Positions 12,412 to 23,044 of a DNA stretch of 64,000 nucleotides are shown here, in pieces; positions within the stretch are counted from its first letter, which is position 1, and each line of letters starts with the position of its first letter. The stretch is from Pseudomonas sp. B28(2017) (lineage in GTDB: Bacteria > Pseudomonadota > Gammaproteobacteria > Pseudomonadales > Pseudomonadaceae). The position numbers were made by a program, and so were the translations under genes. The stretch lies in contig NZ_NEJH01000002.1 in assembly GCF_002113025.1 (NCBI RefSeq), positions 682,001 through 746,000 of the forward strand, read 5' to 3'. Under the pieces are notes generated by a model. It was not told the DNA's origin and ran no database searches. It worked only from the letters and a program-made list of their open reading frames with translations.

Positions 12412-13093
12412 TGCCATTCTCCACACCCAGGGCAATCAGTGCTGCGGCGGCCGCTACCTGTTCGGCAATACGACGGCTCACACCCTGACCTCGGCTTTTT
12501 TCATTCAGTAAGATGATTTCGCATTCGACGAAGAACGTTCGGCAATGCGGTTCCCCCTGGATATCCACCACTTCGTAACGCGGCAGCTCACAACCACGGG
12601 ACTGCAGGAACTCTTGCAGGCGGGTCTTTGGATCCTTGTTGGTATCGACCAGCGTCAAGCCTTCGAACTCTCCGGCCAGCCAGGCGAGCACACGCTCGCG
12701 GGCCACTTCCATGCCAGCATCGAGGTAGATCGCACCGATCAGCGCTTCCAGGGCATCGGCCAGAATCGACTCGCGACGAAAGCCGCCGCTTTTCAGCTCG
12801 CCGGAACCCAGGCGCAGGTATTCGCCCAGATCGAAACCACGGGCCAGTACGGCCAGGGTCTCACCTTTCACAAGACGCGCGCGCAAACGCGACAACTGGC
12901 CTTCGCGAGCCAGCGGGAAGCGCTCGAACAACGCCTCGCCGGCGACGAAATTGAGGATAGCGTCACCGAGAAACTCCAGGCGTTCGTTGTTACGCCCGGC
13001 AAAACTGCGGTGAGTCAGGGCCAGGACCATCAGTTCCTGATCCTTGAAGGTGTAGCCGAGCTGACGCTCTAGACGGCTTAAGGAGACGCTCAC
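12404..13093 (-). CDS. rnc: Ribonuclease III
   Basis: Cleaves double-stranded RNA, processing the rRNA precursor and some mRNAs. The signature [12 protein letters not shown] at about residues 36-47 marks the catalytic domain, with a second acidic cluster in [14 protein letters not shown]. The C-terminal dsRNA-binding domain begins with [11 protein letters not shown]. It has 229 residues. The start is GTG at 13093, overlapping the TGA of a 39-codon frame upstream. The gene that usually stands between lepB and rnc in Pseudomonas is not intact here. Confidence 0.97.
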   Translation of the reverse strand: MSVSLSRLERQLGYTFKDQELMVLALTHRSFAGRNNERLEFLGDAILNFVAGEALFERFPLAREGQLSRLRARLVKGETLAVLARGFDLGEYLRLGSGELKSGGFRRESILADALEALIGAIYLDAGMEVARERVLAWLAGEFEGLTLVDTNKDPKTRLQEFLQSRGCELPRYEVVDIQGEPHCRTFFVECEIILLNEKSRGQGVSRRIAEQVAAAAALIALGVENGND

Positions 13094-13277
13094 GGTTTAC
13101 CCACGCTGAGTTCGTGGCTGGATTGCACTGCCATCGCCGTGAGGCGGCGCAGGCTTGGGACAATTAACGCTGTGTTCAAAAATAACGTCCTGAATATCAT
13201 TGGCTTCATGCTTGCGGCGTCGAATCTGTCGACTCCAGAAATGCATTCGGCGCTGTGTTCAACAGCGCCGTGTTTGA
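13094..13277 (-). other. lepB-rnc spacer lacking an intact DUF4845 gene
   Basis: In Pseudomonas gene orders I remember, a DUF4845 membrane protein of about 120 residues lies here; 184 bp cannot hold it. The minus strand carries only a 39-codon frame (ATG at 13210, stop 13091-13093 region) whose TGA overlaps the rnc GTG. Its last residues HELSVGKP could be a leftover C-terminus, but this is weak. A 9-bp hairpin (CGGCGCTGT/ACAGCGCCG, 13248-13270) follows the lepB stop. Confidence 0.45.
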
Positions 13278-14132
13278 TTACTTGATCAGGCCAACCCGCG
13301 AGAAATTCGGCAGGTGACTGAGTTTGGGTTCCGGCCAGCTCATCCAGACCGCAAAAGCCTTGCCGACGATATTCTTGTCGGGAACCATGCCCAGCAGATC
13401 CTTGGGAATGCTCGGATCATCCCAGTAGCGACTGTCGTTCGAGTTGTCGCGGTTGTCGCCCATCATGAAGTAGTGCCCGGCCGGCACGATCCACGAATGG
13501 TCCGGCATTGCGCGGTAGCGACTCATTTCCTTGCGGATCATGTGCTCGGCCGCACCGAGTTTTTCCTTGTAGAGCTCAGCGCTGCCCAGCGTGCCCGGCT
13601 CGGAGCCGACCAGCTGTTCGGCAATCGATTGACCGTTGACGAACAGACGCTTGTCGGCGGTGTAACGGACCGTGTCGCCCGGCAAGCCAACCACACGTTT
13701 GATGTAGTTGACGTTCGGATCGCTCGGGTAGCGGAACACCATGACATCACCGCGCTGCGGATCACCGACTTCGATGACTTTTTTGTCGATCACCGGCAAG
13801 CGAATCCCGTAGGAAAACTTGCTCACCAGAATGAAGTCGCCGACATCCAGGGTTGGTTTCATCGAGCCGGAAGGAATCTGGAACGGTTCCACCAGGAACG
13901 AACGCAGCACCAGCACGATGAACAACACCGGGAAGAACGACTTGCCGTATTCAACCAGCAGCGGCTCTTTGTTCAGCTTCTCGACCACGACCATGTCAGG
14001 CTGGCTGACGCTGCCCTGATAGGAAGCGATGGCCGCACGCCGACGCGGGGCCAGGATCAACAGATCGAGCAACGCCAACAGGCCGCAGACAAATACGGCG
14101 ATGACCAGCAACAGCGGGAAATTTAGTGACAT
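13278..14132 (-). CDS. lepB: Signal peptidase I
   Basis: Inner-membrane serine protease that removes signal peptides from Sec and Tat substrates. Two N-terminal membrane segments (about residues 4-28 and 65-80) precede the periplasmic catalytic domain. The Ser-Lys dyad is Ser90 in IPSGSMKPTL and Lys145 in NYIKRVVGLPGD; the box MGDNRDNSNDSRYW is also present. The length of 284 is normal. It lies 5 bp after lepA, so the pair is co-transcribed. Confidence 0.97.
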   Translation of the reverse strand: MSLNFPLLLVIAVFVCGLLALLDLLILAPRRRAAIASYQGSVSQPDMVVVEKLNKEPLLVEYGKSFFPVLFIVLVLRSFLVEPFQIPSGSMKPTLDVGDFILVSKFSYGIRLPVIDKKVIEVGDPQRGDVMVFRYPSDPNVNYIKRVVGLPGDTVRYTADKRLFVNGQSIAEQLVGSEPGTLGSAELYKEKLGAAEHMIRKEMSRYRAMPDHSWIVPAGHYFMMGDNRDNSNDSRYWDDPSIPKDLLGMVPDKNIVGKAFAVWMSWPEPKLSHLPNFSRVGLIK

Positions 14133-14137
14133 AGGAC

Positions 14138-15937
14138 CTAACTATCCAACCTGAGCACTGCAAGGAAGGCTTCCTGTGGAATTTCCACGTTGCCGACTTG
14201 CTTCATGCGTTTCTTACCGGCCTTTTGCTTTTCCAGCAGCTTTTTCTTACGGCTGACGTCACCGCCGTAGCATTTGGCCAATACGTTCTTTCTGAGCGCC
14301 TTGACGGTTGTCCGCGCCACAATCTGCCCGCCAATGGCGGCCTGAATTGCCACGTCGAACATCTGCCGCGGAATCAGATCCTTCATCTTCTCGGTCAACT
14401 GGCGACCTTTGTAGTGCGAATTGTCACGGTGCACGATCAGCGCCAGGGCGTCGACCTTGTCACCGTTGATCAGCACGTCCAGTTTCACCAGGCTGGCCGA
14501 TTGGTAACGATCGAAATGATAGTCCAGAGAAGCATAGCCGCGACTGGTGGATTTCAGGCGGTCGAAGAAGTCCAGAACCACTTCGTTCATCGGCAGGTCG
14601 TAGGTCACTTGTACCTGAGAGCCGAGGAACAGCATGTCGACCTGTACGCCACGCTTTTCGATGCACAGGGTAATGACGTTACCCAGGTGCTCCTGCGGCA
14701 CAAGAATATTGGCGCGCACGATCGGCTCGCGCATGTCTTCGATGGCAGACAGGTCCGGCAGCTTGGACGGGTTATCAACGTAGATCGTCTCGCCGGTCTT
14801 GAGCAGCAGTTCGAAGATTACCGTCGGCGCCGTGGTGATCAGGTCCAGGTTGTATTCGCGCTCGAGGCGCTCCTGGATGATTTCCATGTGCAGCATGCCG
14901 AGGAAGCCGCAACGGAAGCCGAAGCCCAGTGCGTCGGAGCTTTCCGGAGTGTATTGCAGCGACGAATCGTTGAGGGTGAGCTTTTGCAGCGCCTCGCGGA
15001 AGTCTTCGAAGTCATCGGAGCTGACCGGGAACAGACCGGCGTAAACCTGCGGCTGGATGCGTTTGAACCCCGGCAGCACGTCGACGTCCGGCGTCGAGCT
15101 CAAGGTCAGGGTGTCGCCCACTGGCGCACCGTGAATGTCCTTGATGCTGGCGATGATGAAGCCCACTTCACCGGCCTTCAGGTCGGCGGTAGGGGTGTGT
15201 TTCGGGTTGAATACACCGACGCTGTCCACCAGGTGGACCTTGCCGGTGGACTTGACCAGAATCTTGTCGCCCTTCTTCACGCGGCCGTGGCGAACGCGAA
15301 CCAGGGAGACAACGCCCAGGTAGTTGTCGAACCAGGAGTCGATGATCAACGCTTGCAGCGGATCTTCGATGTTGCCGGTCGGCGCCGGAATGGTGGTCAC
15401 CAGACGCTCGAGCACTTCATCGACGCCCAGGCCGGTCTTGGCAGAGCAAGTGACCGCGTCGGTGGCATCGATGCCGATGACTTTTTCGATTTCTTCCTTG
15501 ACGCGCTCCGGATCGGCCTGTGGCAGGTCGATCTTGTTCAGCACCGGCATCACTTCCAGGCCCTGTTCGATTGCCGTGTAGCAGTTGGCAACCGACTGCG
15601 CTTCAACACCTTGACCGGCGTCGACCACCAGCAGCGCGCCTTCACAGGCGGCCAGCGAACGGCTCACCTCATAGGTGAAGTCAACGTGGCCGGGGGTATC
15701 AATGAAGTTCAGCTGGTAATTGATGCCATCGCGAGCCTTGTAATACAGGGTGACGCTGTGCGCCTTGATGGTGATCCCGCGTTCACGCTCAAGGTCCATG
15801 GAGTCCAGGACCTGGGCTTCCATTTCGCGCTCGGCCAGGCCGCCGCACATCTGGATGAAGCGATCGGCCAGCGTCGACTTGCCATGGTCAATGTGGGCGA
15901 TGATGGAGAAATTGCGGATATGACTCAAATCACTCAC
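14138..15937 (-). CDS. lepA: Elongation factor 4 (LepA)
   Basis: Ribosome-associated translational GTPase. The G domain starts [20 protein letters not shown], with DTPGHVDF and NKIDLP. Domains II-V follow, and the LepA-specific C-terminal domain includes [18 protein letters not shown]. The 599 residues are standard. It is the first gene of the lepA-lepB-rnc-era-recO-pdxJ transcript. In remembered Pseudomonas genomes mucD precedes lepA; here lptG does. Confidence 0.98.
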   Translation of the reverse strand: MSDLSHIRNFSIIAHIDHGKSTLADRFIQMCGGLAEREMEAQVLDSMDLERERGITIKAHSVTLYYKARDGINYQLNFIDTPGHVDFTYEVSRSLAACEGALLVVDAGQGVEAQSVANCYTAIEQGLEVMPVLNKIDLPQADPERVKEEIEKVIGIDATDAVTCSAKTGLGVDEVLERLVTTIPAPTGNIEDPLQALIIDSWFDNYLGVVSLVRVRHGRVKKGDKILVKSTGKVHLVDSVGVFNPKHTPTADLKAGEVGFIIASIKDIHGAPVGDTLTLSSTPDVDVLPGFKRIQPQVYAGLFPVSSDDFEDFREALQKLTLNDSSLQYTPESSDALGFGFRCGFLGMLHMEIIQERLEREYNLDLITTAPTVIFELLLKTGETIYVDNPSKLPDLSAIEDMREPIVRANILVPQEHLGNVITLCIEKRGVQVDMLFLGSQVQVTYDLPMNEVVLDFFDRLKSTSRGYASLDYHFDRYQSASLVKLDVLINGDKVDALALIVHRDNSHYKGRQLTEKMKDLIPRQMFDVAIQAAIGGQIVARTTVKALRKNVLAKCYGGDVSRKKKLLEKQKAGKKRMKQVGNVEIPQEAFLAVLRLDS

Positions 15938-16043
15938 GGATCAACACTCAAAAAGGCTGCAGGCATAGCCCGCCGAAAAATAGCCGGGAATTGTACCTGA
16001 TCCACGGCGCAAGCGTCACGTTCGCAGGTCAGACGGCACTTAC

Positions 16044-16078
16044 AAAAACGCCCCGGTCTTGCGACAAGGGCGTTTTTT
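16044..16078. terminator. Intrinsic terminator downstream of lptG
   Basis: ACGCCC/GGGCGT stem flanked by A-run and T-run; on the minus strand it follows the lptG stop at 16109. The same DNA lies upstream of lepA and insulates it. Confidence 0.8.
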
Positions 16079-16108
16079 ATCGTCAAAGCGCTCGGAAAAT
16101 GACCGCCG

Positions 16109-17170
16109 TCAGCCTGCTCGACGCAACAGCCAGAGCCCCGCCACGGCGCAAACACCCGCCGGAAGCAGTACCGAAAGCAAAGGCGGGAAGCCAAATACCT
16201 GGCTCGAAGGCCCCAGCAGATCCTGAACGATGCGGAAGGTGAAGCCCACCAGCACGCCGGTGAACACGCGTTGGCCCAGGGTCACCGAACGCAGCGGGCC
16301 GAAGATGAAGGAAATCGCCATCAACACCAGGGCGGCGGTCACCAGTGGCTGCAACACCTTGACCCAAAATGCCAGCCAGTAGCGGCTGTTGTTCAGCCCC
16401 TGCTCCGCCAGGTAGTGGATATAACTCCACAGACCGCTGATCGACAATGACTCCGGCACCATGACCACCGTGTTCAGCAATTGCGGACTCAAGGCCACGG
16501 CCCAACGCTCGACCGGGACCGACACCACCTCAGTGCTGCGCTCGTGGAACAGCGTGGTCGTGACGTCCGTCAACTGCCAGTGATCCGTGTCGAACTCGGC
16601 GCGCTTGGCGAAGCTCGCCGACAGCATGTGCCGCTCATTATCGAAACGATAACGGGTCACGCCGTACAGGATGCCGTTGGGCTGCACCGAGTTGACGTGA
16701 ATGAACTCATCGCCCTGGCGGTGCCACAGGCCGTGCTTGGCGCTTTGTGCATCGCCACTGCCCTGGGCCAGCGAGCGATTGGCTTGCGCGGCGGTCTCGG
16801 CAGGCGGAGCAATGTACTCCCCGACCAGCACACCGGCGAGCATCAATACCAGCATCGGTTTCATGACCGCCCAGACGATCCGGCCGATCGATACACCGGC
16901 GGCGCGCATGATGGTCAGCTCACTGTTGCTGGCCAGGCTGCCAAGACCAATCAGACAACCGATCAGCGCAGCCATCGGCAGCATTTCGTACATCCGGCGC
17001 GGAGCGGTCAACAAGACATAACTCAGCACATCGACCAGGGTGTAGGTATCGCTGACTTCACTCATCTCGTCGATGAAGGCAAACAGTGTCGCCAGACCGA
17101 GAATGATCCCGAGCACCGCCAGAATCGCCATGAACACGCTGCTACCAATGTAGCGATCCAGCTTAACCAC
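16109..17170 (-). CDS. lptG: LPS export ABC permease LptG
   Basis: Inner-membrane permease of the LptB2FG transporter that extracts lipopolysaccharide for transport to the outer membrane. The N-terminus LDRYIGSSVFMAILAVLGII is a membrane segment; three hydrophobic segments near each end bracket a periplasmic beta-jellyroll domain (about residues 130-265). The length of 353 is typical. The start is GTG, overlapping the end of lptF by 8 bp, so the two are translationally coupled and should be made in equal amounts. Confidence 0.96.
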   Translation of the reverse strand: MVKLDRYIGSSVFMAILAVLGIILGLATLFAFIDEMSEVSDTYTLVDVLSYVLLTAPRRMYEMLPMAALIGCLIGLGSLASNSELTIMRAAGVSIGRIVWAVMKPMLVLMLAGVLVGEYIAPPAETAAQANRSLAQGSGDAQSAKHGLWHRQGDEFIHVNSVQPNGILYGVTRYRFDNERHMLSASFAKRAEFDTDHWQLTDVTTTLFHERSTEVVSVPVERWAVALSPQLLNTVVMVPESLSISGLWSYIHYLAEQGLNNSRYWLAFWVKVLQPLVTAALVLMAISFIFGPLRSVTLGQRVFTGVLVGFTFRIVQDLLGPSSQVFGFPPLLSVLLPAGVCAVAGLWLLRRAG

Positions 17171-18281
17171 GGGCCACCTCCAGCGCGCTGCGGCGACTCG
17201 CCCTCTTCAATCGCAGGGGTTCCCAATAGAGCAAGCCCAGGCCAATGAACAGAAAAATCCCGTGTACCCACCACAACCCGAGCGCCGCGGGGATCTTGCC
17301 CTTGTCGAGGGCGCCGCGGGCGGCGATCAGAATGGTCAGGTAACCCATATAAAGAAGAATCGCCGGCAGTAATTTGAGGAATCGGCCCTGACGCGGGTTG
17401 ACCCGCGAAAGCGGCACCGCCATCAAGGTCACGATGAACACCAGCAATGGCAGCGATATACGCCATTGCAATTCGGCACGCATGCGAATGTCTTCACTGC
17501 CGATCAACGTACTGGTCGGCATCGCATCACGGTCGGTGACTTCGTCACTGACGTCGGGTTTTGGCAGCAACACACCGTACTCGTCGTACTTGATCGCCCG
17601 GTAGTCGGCCTGACCCGGACTGCCGTCATAGCGATAGCCGTTATCCAGAATCAGGTAGCGGTTGCCGTCCGGACGAATCTCCTGACGCCCCTTTTCCGCT
17701 ACCAGGACAGAAATTCCGCGGTCCTTGTTGTTGGAACTGATGTTCTTTTGCGAGATAAACACACCGCCCAGATTGACGCGGTCATCCGTCATGCGTTCGG
17801 TGTAGGTGACCCGGGTACCGTCACGCAGGGCCTGGAAGCGCCCTGGCTCCAGGGTATCGAATTCGGTCAGTGCATCCTGCTTGTTCAGCAGCAACTGAAA
17901 CTGGTTGGCCCCTTGTGGCGCAAGGCTCAGGCTCAACCACGCCACGATGAGTGCGACCAGGGTGGCCGGAAACATGGTCAAGCAGACCAGCCGTTGCTGG
18001 CTCATGCCGGTGGCCGAGAGTACGGTCATTTCGCTTTCGAGGTACAGGCGCCCGTAGGACAGCAGGATCCCGAGAAACAGCCCCAGCGGCAGGATCAGCT
18101 GGAGAAAGCCCGGCAGACGAAAGCCCATGATCAGGAACAGCGAACCCGGATCCAGCAGGCCCGAGGCCGCCTGGGCGAGGTATTTGATGAAGCGACCGCT
18201 CATGATGATGACCAGCAGCACGGCACTGACGGCGCTCAAGGTCAACAGGACTTCGCGGGATAGATAACGGAAGACGATCAA
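17163..18281 (-). CDS. lptF: LPS export ABC permease LptF
   Basis: Partner of LptG in the LPS extraction transporter. It begins (L/M)IVFRYLSREVLL and has the conserved ESEMTVLSATGMSQ coupling-helix region near residues 85-100 that contacts the ATPase LptB. Six membrane segments surround a periplasmic domain. I prefer the TTG at 18281 (372 residues), 8 bases after GGAG; an in-frame GTG at 18290 sits directly on the ribosome site and is less likely. It is divergent from pepA. Confidence 0.95.
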   Translation of the reverse strand: MIVFRYLSREVLLTLSAVSAVLLVIIMSGRFIKYLAQAASGLLDPGSLFLIMGFRLPGFLQLILPLGLFLGILLSYGRLYLESEMTVLSATGMSQQRLVCLTMFPATLVALIVAWLSLSLAPQGANQFQLLLNKQDALTEFDTLEPGRFQALRDGTRVTYTERMTDDRVNLGGVFISQKNISSNNKDRGISVLVAEKGRQEIRPDGNRYLILDNGYRYDGSPGQADYRAIKYDEYGVLLPKPDVSDEVTDRDAMPTSTLIGSEDIRMRAELQWRISLPLLVFIVTLMAVPLSRVNPRQGRFLKLLPAILLYMGYLTILIAARGALDKGKIPAALGLWWVHGIFLFIGLGLLYWEPLRLKRASRRSALEVARG

Positions 18282-20178
<1,897 letters not shown>

Positions 20179-20251
20179 AACCGATGAGCCAGGGGGCGTT
20201 CTCAGGACGGCGTCACTTTCGGGTGATGCCGCTCCAGACTCAGGAACCGCA

Positions 20252-20680
20252 ATGACCAAAGTCGACTTCTATATCCTGCCCAGCGCCGATCCTTCGGCAC
20301 GCCTGGATTTCGCCTGCAAGCTCACCGAAAAAGCCTGGCGCATGGGCCACCGTGTCTACCTGCATTGCAGCGACGCGGCCCAGCGTGACGATCTCGACGC
20401 ACGCCTCTGGACGTTCAAGGGTGAAAGCTTCGTACCCCACAGCCCCGTCGAAAGCGAACCGGATGGCTTGATTGTCCTGGGTCTGGGGGACGATTGCGGT
20501 CAGCACCAGGATTTGCTGGTCAACCTCGACCTGAAAGTCCCGGCCTTCGCCCGGCGTTTCGCCCGCGTGGCGGAAGTGGTGGTGGAAGACCCGACGATTC
20601 GCCAGGCCGCGCGGGAGAGTTTCCGCTTCTACCGCGAACAGGGCTATCCTCTGCAAGATCACCGTTTACAGCGACTCTGA
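20252..20680 (+). CDS. holC: DNA polymerase III chi subunit
   Basis: Chi links the clamp-loader complex to SSB during replication. The 142 residues begin TKVDFYILPSADPSARLDF and contain LTEKAWRMGHRVYLHC, the usual N-terminal strand-helix pattern, then FVPHSP before the C-terminal half. The position after pepA is the common one in gammaproteobacteria. In genomes I remember valS comes two genes later; here it does not. Confidence 0.95.
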   Translation: MTKVDFYILPSADPSARLDFACKLTEKAWRMGHRVYLHCSDAAQRDDLDARLWTFKGESFVPHSPVESEPDGLIVLGLGDDCGQHQDLLVNLDLKVPAFARRFARVAEVVVEDPTIRQAARESFRFYREQGYPLQDHRLQRL

Positions 20681-20688
20681 GCCTTCCA

Positions 20689-21090
20689 ATGGACACTCCA
20701 AAACCGCTGCAACAGTCCGCGCACCTGCTGGATGACCTCGAGTCAATCCGCCAATTGCTCGGCGATGACAACCTGCAACCGCCCCTGCTGACCGACACGG
20801 TCGAGGATGGCGACCAGGAACAGATTCCCATGCTGTTCGACGCCGTGAGCGAGCCTTCGCCGCCCGTGGCACCGCCCCCCCCTGCCCCCATCGTTGAACC
20901 TGCCTGCGCGGCGACGCCTGCCGCCAGCAAGAAACCGGATGACTTGCTGCACCTGGACAGCGAACTGCGTGCCGCTGCGCAGTTGATCATGCAAGACGTG
21001 ATAGACGATTTCGCCCCGCACATCGAGACCGAAATCAAACGCCGCCTCAGTGCACGGCTGGAGCGGTTGCTGAGCCAGTACAACGATTGA
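20689..21090 (+). CDS. Conserved small protein downstream of holC
   Basis: A 133-residue protein that I know only as the conserved Pseudomonas gene after holC. The N-terminus LLDDLESIRQLLGDD is acidic and helical, a Pro/Ala-rich linker spans about residues 60-85, and the C-terminal helix ELRAAAQLIMQDVIDDF continues to ETEIKRRLSARLERLL. There is no signal peptide or membrane segment. The start at 20689 lies 8 bp after the holC stop, so the two are co-transcribed. Its function is unknown. Confidence 0.85.
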   Translation: MDTPKPLQQSAHLLDDLESIRQLLGDDNLQPPLLTDTVEDGDQEQIPMLFDAVSEPSPPVAPPPPAPIVEPACAATPAASKKPDDLLHLDSELRAAAQLIMQDVIDDFAPHIETEIKRRLSARLERLLSQYND

Positions 21091-21114
21091 GAAATCGGTT
21101 GTACTGCATCTTTT

Positions 21115-21228
21115 TGTAGGAGCGAGCTTGCTCGCGATGGACGTGAAGGCGACGCGTTGTATCAGGAAACACGCGTTATCGTTAGCGTCCATCGACGGAC
21201 CGCCGCCCGGAGCAAGCTCGCTCCTACA
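21115..21228. repeat. REPIN between the holC operon and the TauE gene
   Basis: TGTAGGAGCGAGCTTGCTCG at 21115 faces AGCAAGCTCGCTCCTACA ending at 21228 across about 75 bp of partly self-complementary spacer. Confidence 0.9.
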
Positions 21229-21244
21229 GAGAGCAAAATGCAGT

Positions 21245-22012
21245 TCAAGTGCTCAAATATCGCCCGATCAATGCGATCCCGCTGGCCAGCACCAGCCACG
21301 TCACCAGTCGCACGAACGCCTCGCGGGACAAGCGCATGGTCAGCCGTCGACCGACCCACAACCCCAGCGCCATGGCCGGCAACAGACAAACCGCCAGCAC
21401 CAGCAACGGTAGATCGGTATACACACCGGCGATAACAAACAGACTCAAACGCACCACTGTGCTGCAGCTGATCAATGCACTCTGGGTGGCCCGGGCTGCC
21501 TCCTTGGGCAAACGGCTGTTCAAGTAGATCGCATAGAGAAAGCCGCCACTGCCAAACAAGGCGCCAAACATTCCACCCACCGTCCCCATCGGCAGCGCCC
21601 ACACCGCGGACAACTGCGTTGGCCGGGTTTTGACCCACAGGCTGTAGATCGCATAGGCGCTGATAAACACCCCCATCAACAGCAGCAACAGGTCAGACTT
21701 GAGGTTCAGCAGGAAAATCACCCCCAGCGTGCACCCCACCGCCATGCACGGCAGTAACCGCAACAGCTCCGGCCTCGCCACATCGCGCCGCGAAGGCAAC
21801 AGATTGCCGAATGCCGCGACAAAATCGAGCACCACCAGCAACGGCACGATCTTCGACAGCGGCATGAACAGAATCAAAATCGGCCCCGCCACCAGCGCGG
21901 TGCCGAAACCGGCGATGCCGAACACGATGTAGGCCAGGGCGATGCCAAAGCCAATCACCAGCCAATCCACTACGCCGAAAGGCCATTGGCTCAACAACGT
22001 CAATGCGCTCAT
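21245..22012 (-). CDS. TauE/SafE family membrane exporter
   Basis: A 255-residue protein with about eight hydrophobic segments and the two-repeat glycine-rich pattern of TauE/SafE (DUF81) permeases: GFGTALVAGPILILF in the first repeat and GMFGALFGSGGFLYAIYL in the second. Members export sulfite, sulfoacetate or other organic anions; the substrate cannot be told from sequence. It is divergently paired with a LysR-type gene, which probably regulates it. Confidence 0.88.
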   Translation of the reverse strand: MSALTLLSQWPFGVVDWLVIGFGIALAYIVFGIAGFGTALVAGPILILFMPLSKIVPLLVVLDFVAAFGNLLPSRRDVARPELLRLLPCMAVGCTLGVIFLLNLKSDLLLLLMGVFISAYAIYSLWVKTRPTQLSAVWALPMGTVGGMFGALFGSGGFLYAIYLNSRLPKEAARATQSALISCSTVVRLSLFVIAGVYTDLPLLVLAVCLLPAMALGLWVGRRLTMRLSREAFVRLVTWLVLASGIALIGRYLST

Positions 22013-22111
22013 TGCAGCGCTCCTCTATTTAAGTTCGCTGACTTTAGCCATCGCTGAGCGTTGCGACTAATATCATCAAAGTCACTAACCCATCTCAAAA
22101 AGGCATGCCTT

Positions 22112-23002
22112 GTGCTTTCAATCCGGCAACTGCGTTACTTCGTTGAAATCACTGAATGCGGCAGTTTCGGCGCCGCAGCCGAGCGCCTGTTCATCGCCCA
22201 GTCGGCCCTGAGCCGGCAAATCAAGGACATGGAAGTCCACCTGCAAACCCCACTTTTCGAACGTACTGCGCGGCGGCCCCAACTCACACCAGCGGGCGAG
22301 GCTTTTTTACCCCGTGCCAAAAACCTGTTGAGCGAACTGATCAAGGCCAGCGACATGGCCACCAGGATCGGCAATGGTCAACACGGCACCTTACGTTTGA
22401 GCCATTCCAGCACTGTGCCCATGAGCGGCCGACTGCTGCGCAGCGTCGACCGTTATCTCGAACATCATCCAGGCGTGTCCATGGACATCGCTCAGTTGTC
22501 TTCCGAGGCGCAGCTGCAAGAGTTGGCAGACGGCCGACTGGACATCGGCCTATTGCGTCTGCCAGTGCTCCGTCAGCGTGAAGAGGTGCAGATCGACCCG
22601 CTCTACGATGAACCGTTGCTGGTGGCAGTCCCGCCCGATCACTGGCTGGCCGGGGACAAATCCGGGCGGCAGATAAACCTGGGGCAGCTACGCGACGAAG
22701 CGTTTATTTCCATCCCTCATCCCCAGCGAGGCGGTCTTAGCTACCTGTCTGCCGAGTTGTGCATGCGCCAGGGCTTCTTTCCCAAAGCAGCTCGGGTAAT
22801 GTCGCGTAAAACCACGCAACTGCAACTGATCCAAGCGGGATTTGGTATCGCCCTCTTGCCGGAATCGATGCAGGACATTGCGCCACCCGACGTTCATTTC
22901 CTGCCTTTGGCAGACCCTGGCAGTCATAGCAGCGTCGCTCTGGCGTACCGCAAACACCCGACGGCACTGGTTCAACAGTTCCTCGAGCATTTGGTGATAT
23001 AG
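22112..23002 (+). CDS. LysR-family transcriptional regulator
   Basis: The N-terminal winged helix-turn-helix begins SIRQLRYFVEITECGSFGAA and includes AQSALSRQIKDMEVHLQTPLF; the effector-binding domain starts near residue 85 (GTLRLSHSSTVPMSGRLL). I choose the GTG at 22112 (296 residues), 8 bases after AAAAAGG; the ATG at 22061 would add 17 residues not expected before the HTH. LysR proteins usually control a divergent neighbour, here the TauE-type exporter about 100 bp away. The effector is unknown. Confidence 0.9.
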   Translation: MLSIRQLRYFVEITECGSFGAAAERLFIAQSALSRQIKDMEVHLQTPLFERTARRPQLTPAGEAFLPRAKNLLSELIKASDMATRIGNGQHGTLRLSHSSTVPMSGRLLRSVDRYLEHHPGVSMDIAQLSSEAQLQELADGRLDIGLLRLPVLRQREEVQIDPLYDEPLLVAVPPDHWLAGDKSGRQINLGQLRDEAFISIPHPQRGGLSYLSAELCMRQGFFPKAARVMSRKTTQLQLIQAGFGIALLPESMQDIAPPDVHFLPLADPGSHSSVALAYRKHPTALVQQFLEHLVI

Positions 23003-23044
23003 GGGTCGTGCATTCACTTGAAGAATGCCTTTAAACTGCGCTCC

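Noticed and set aside
14198..16000. 600-codon frame antisense to lepA
   Set aside because: Same codon-bias effect; no ribosome site or recognisable domain.
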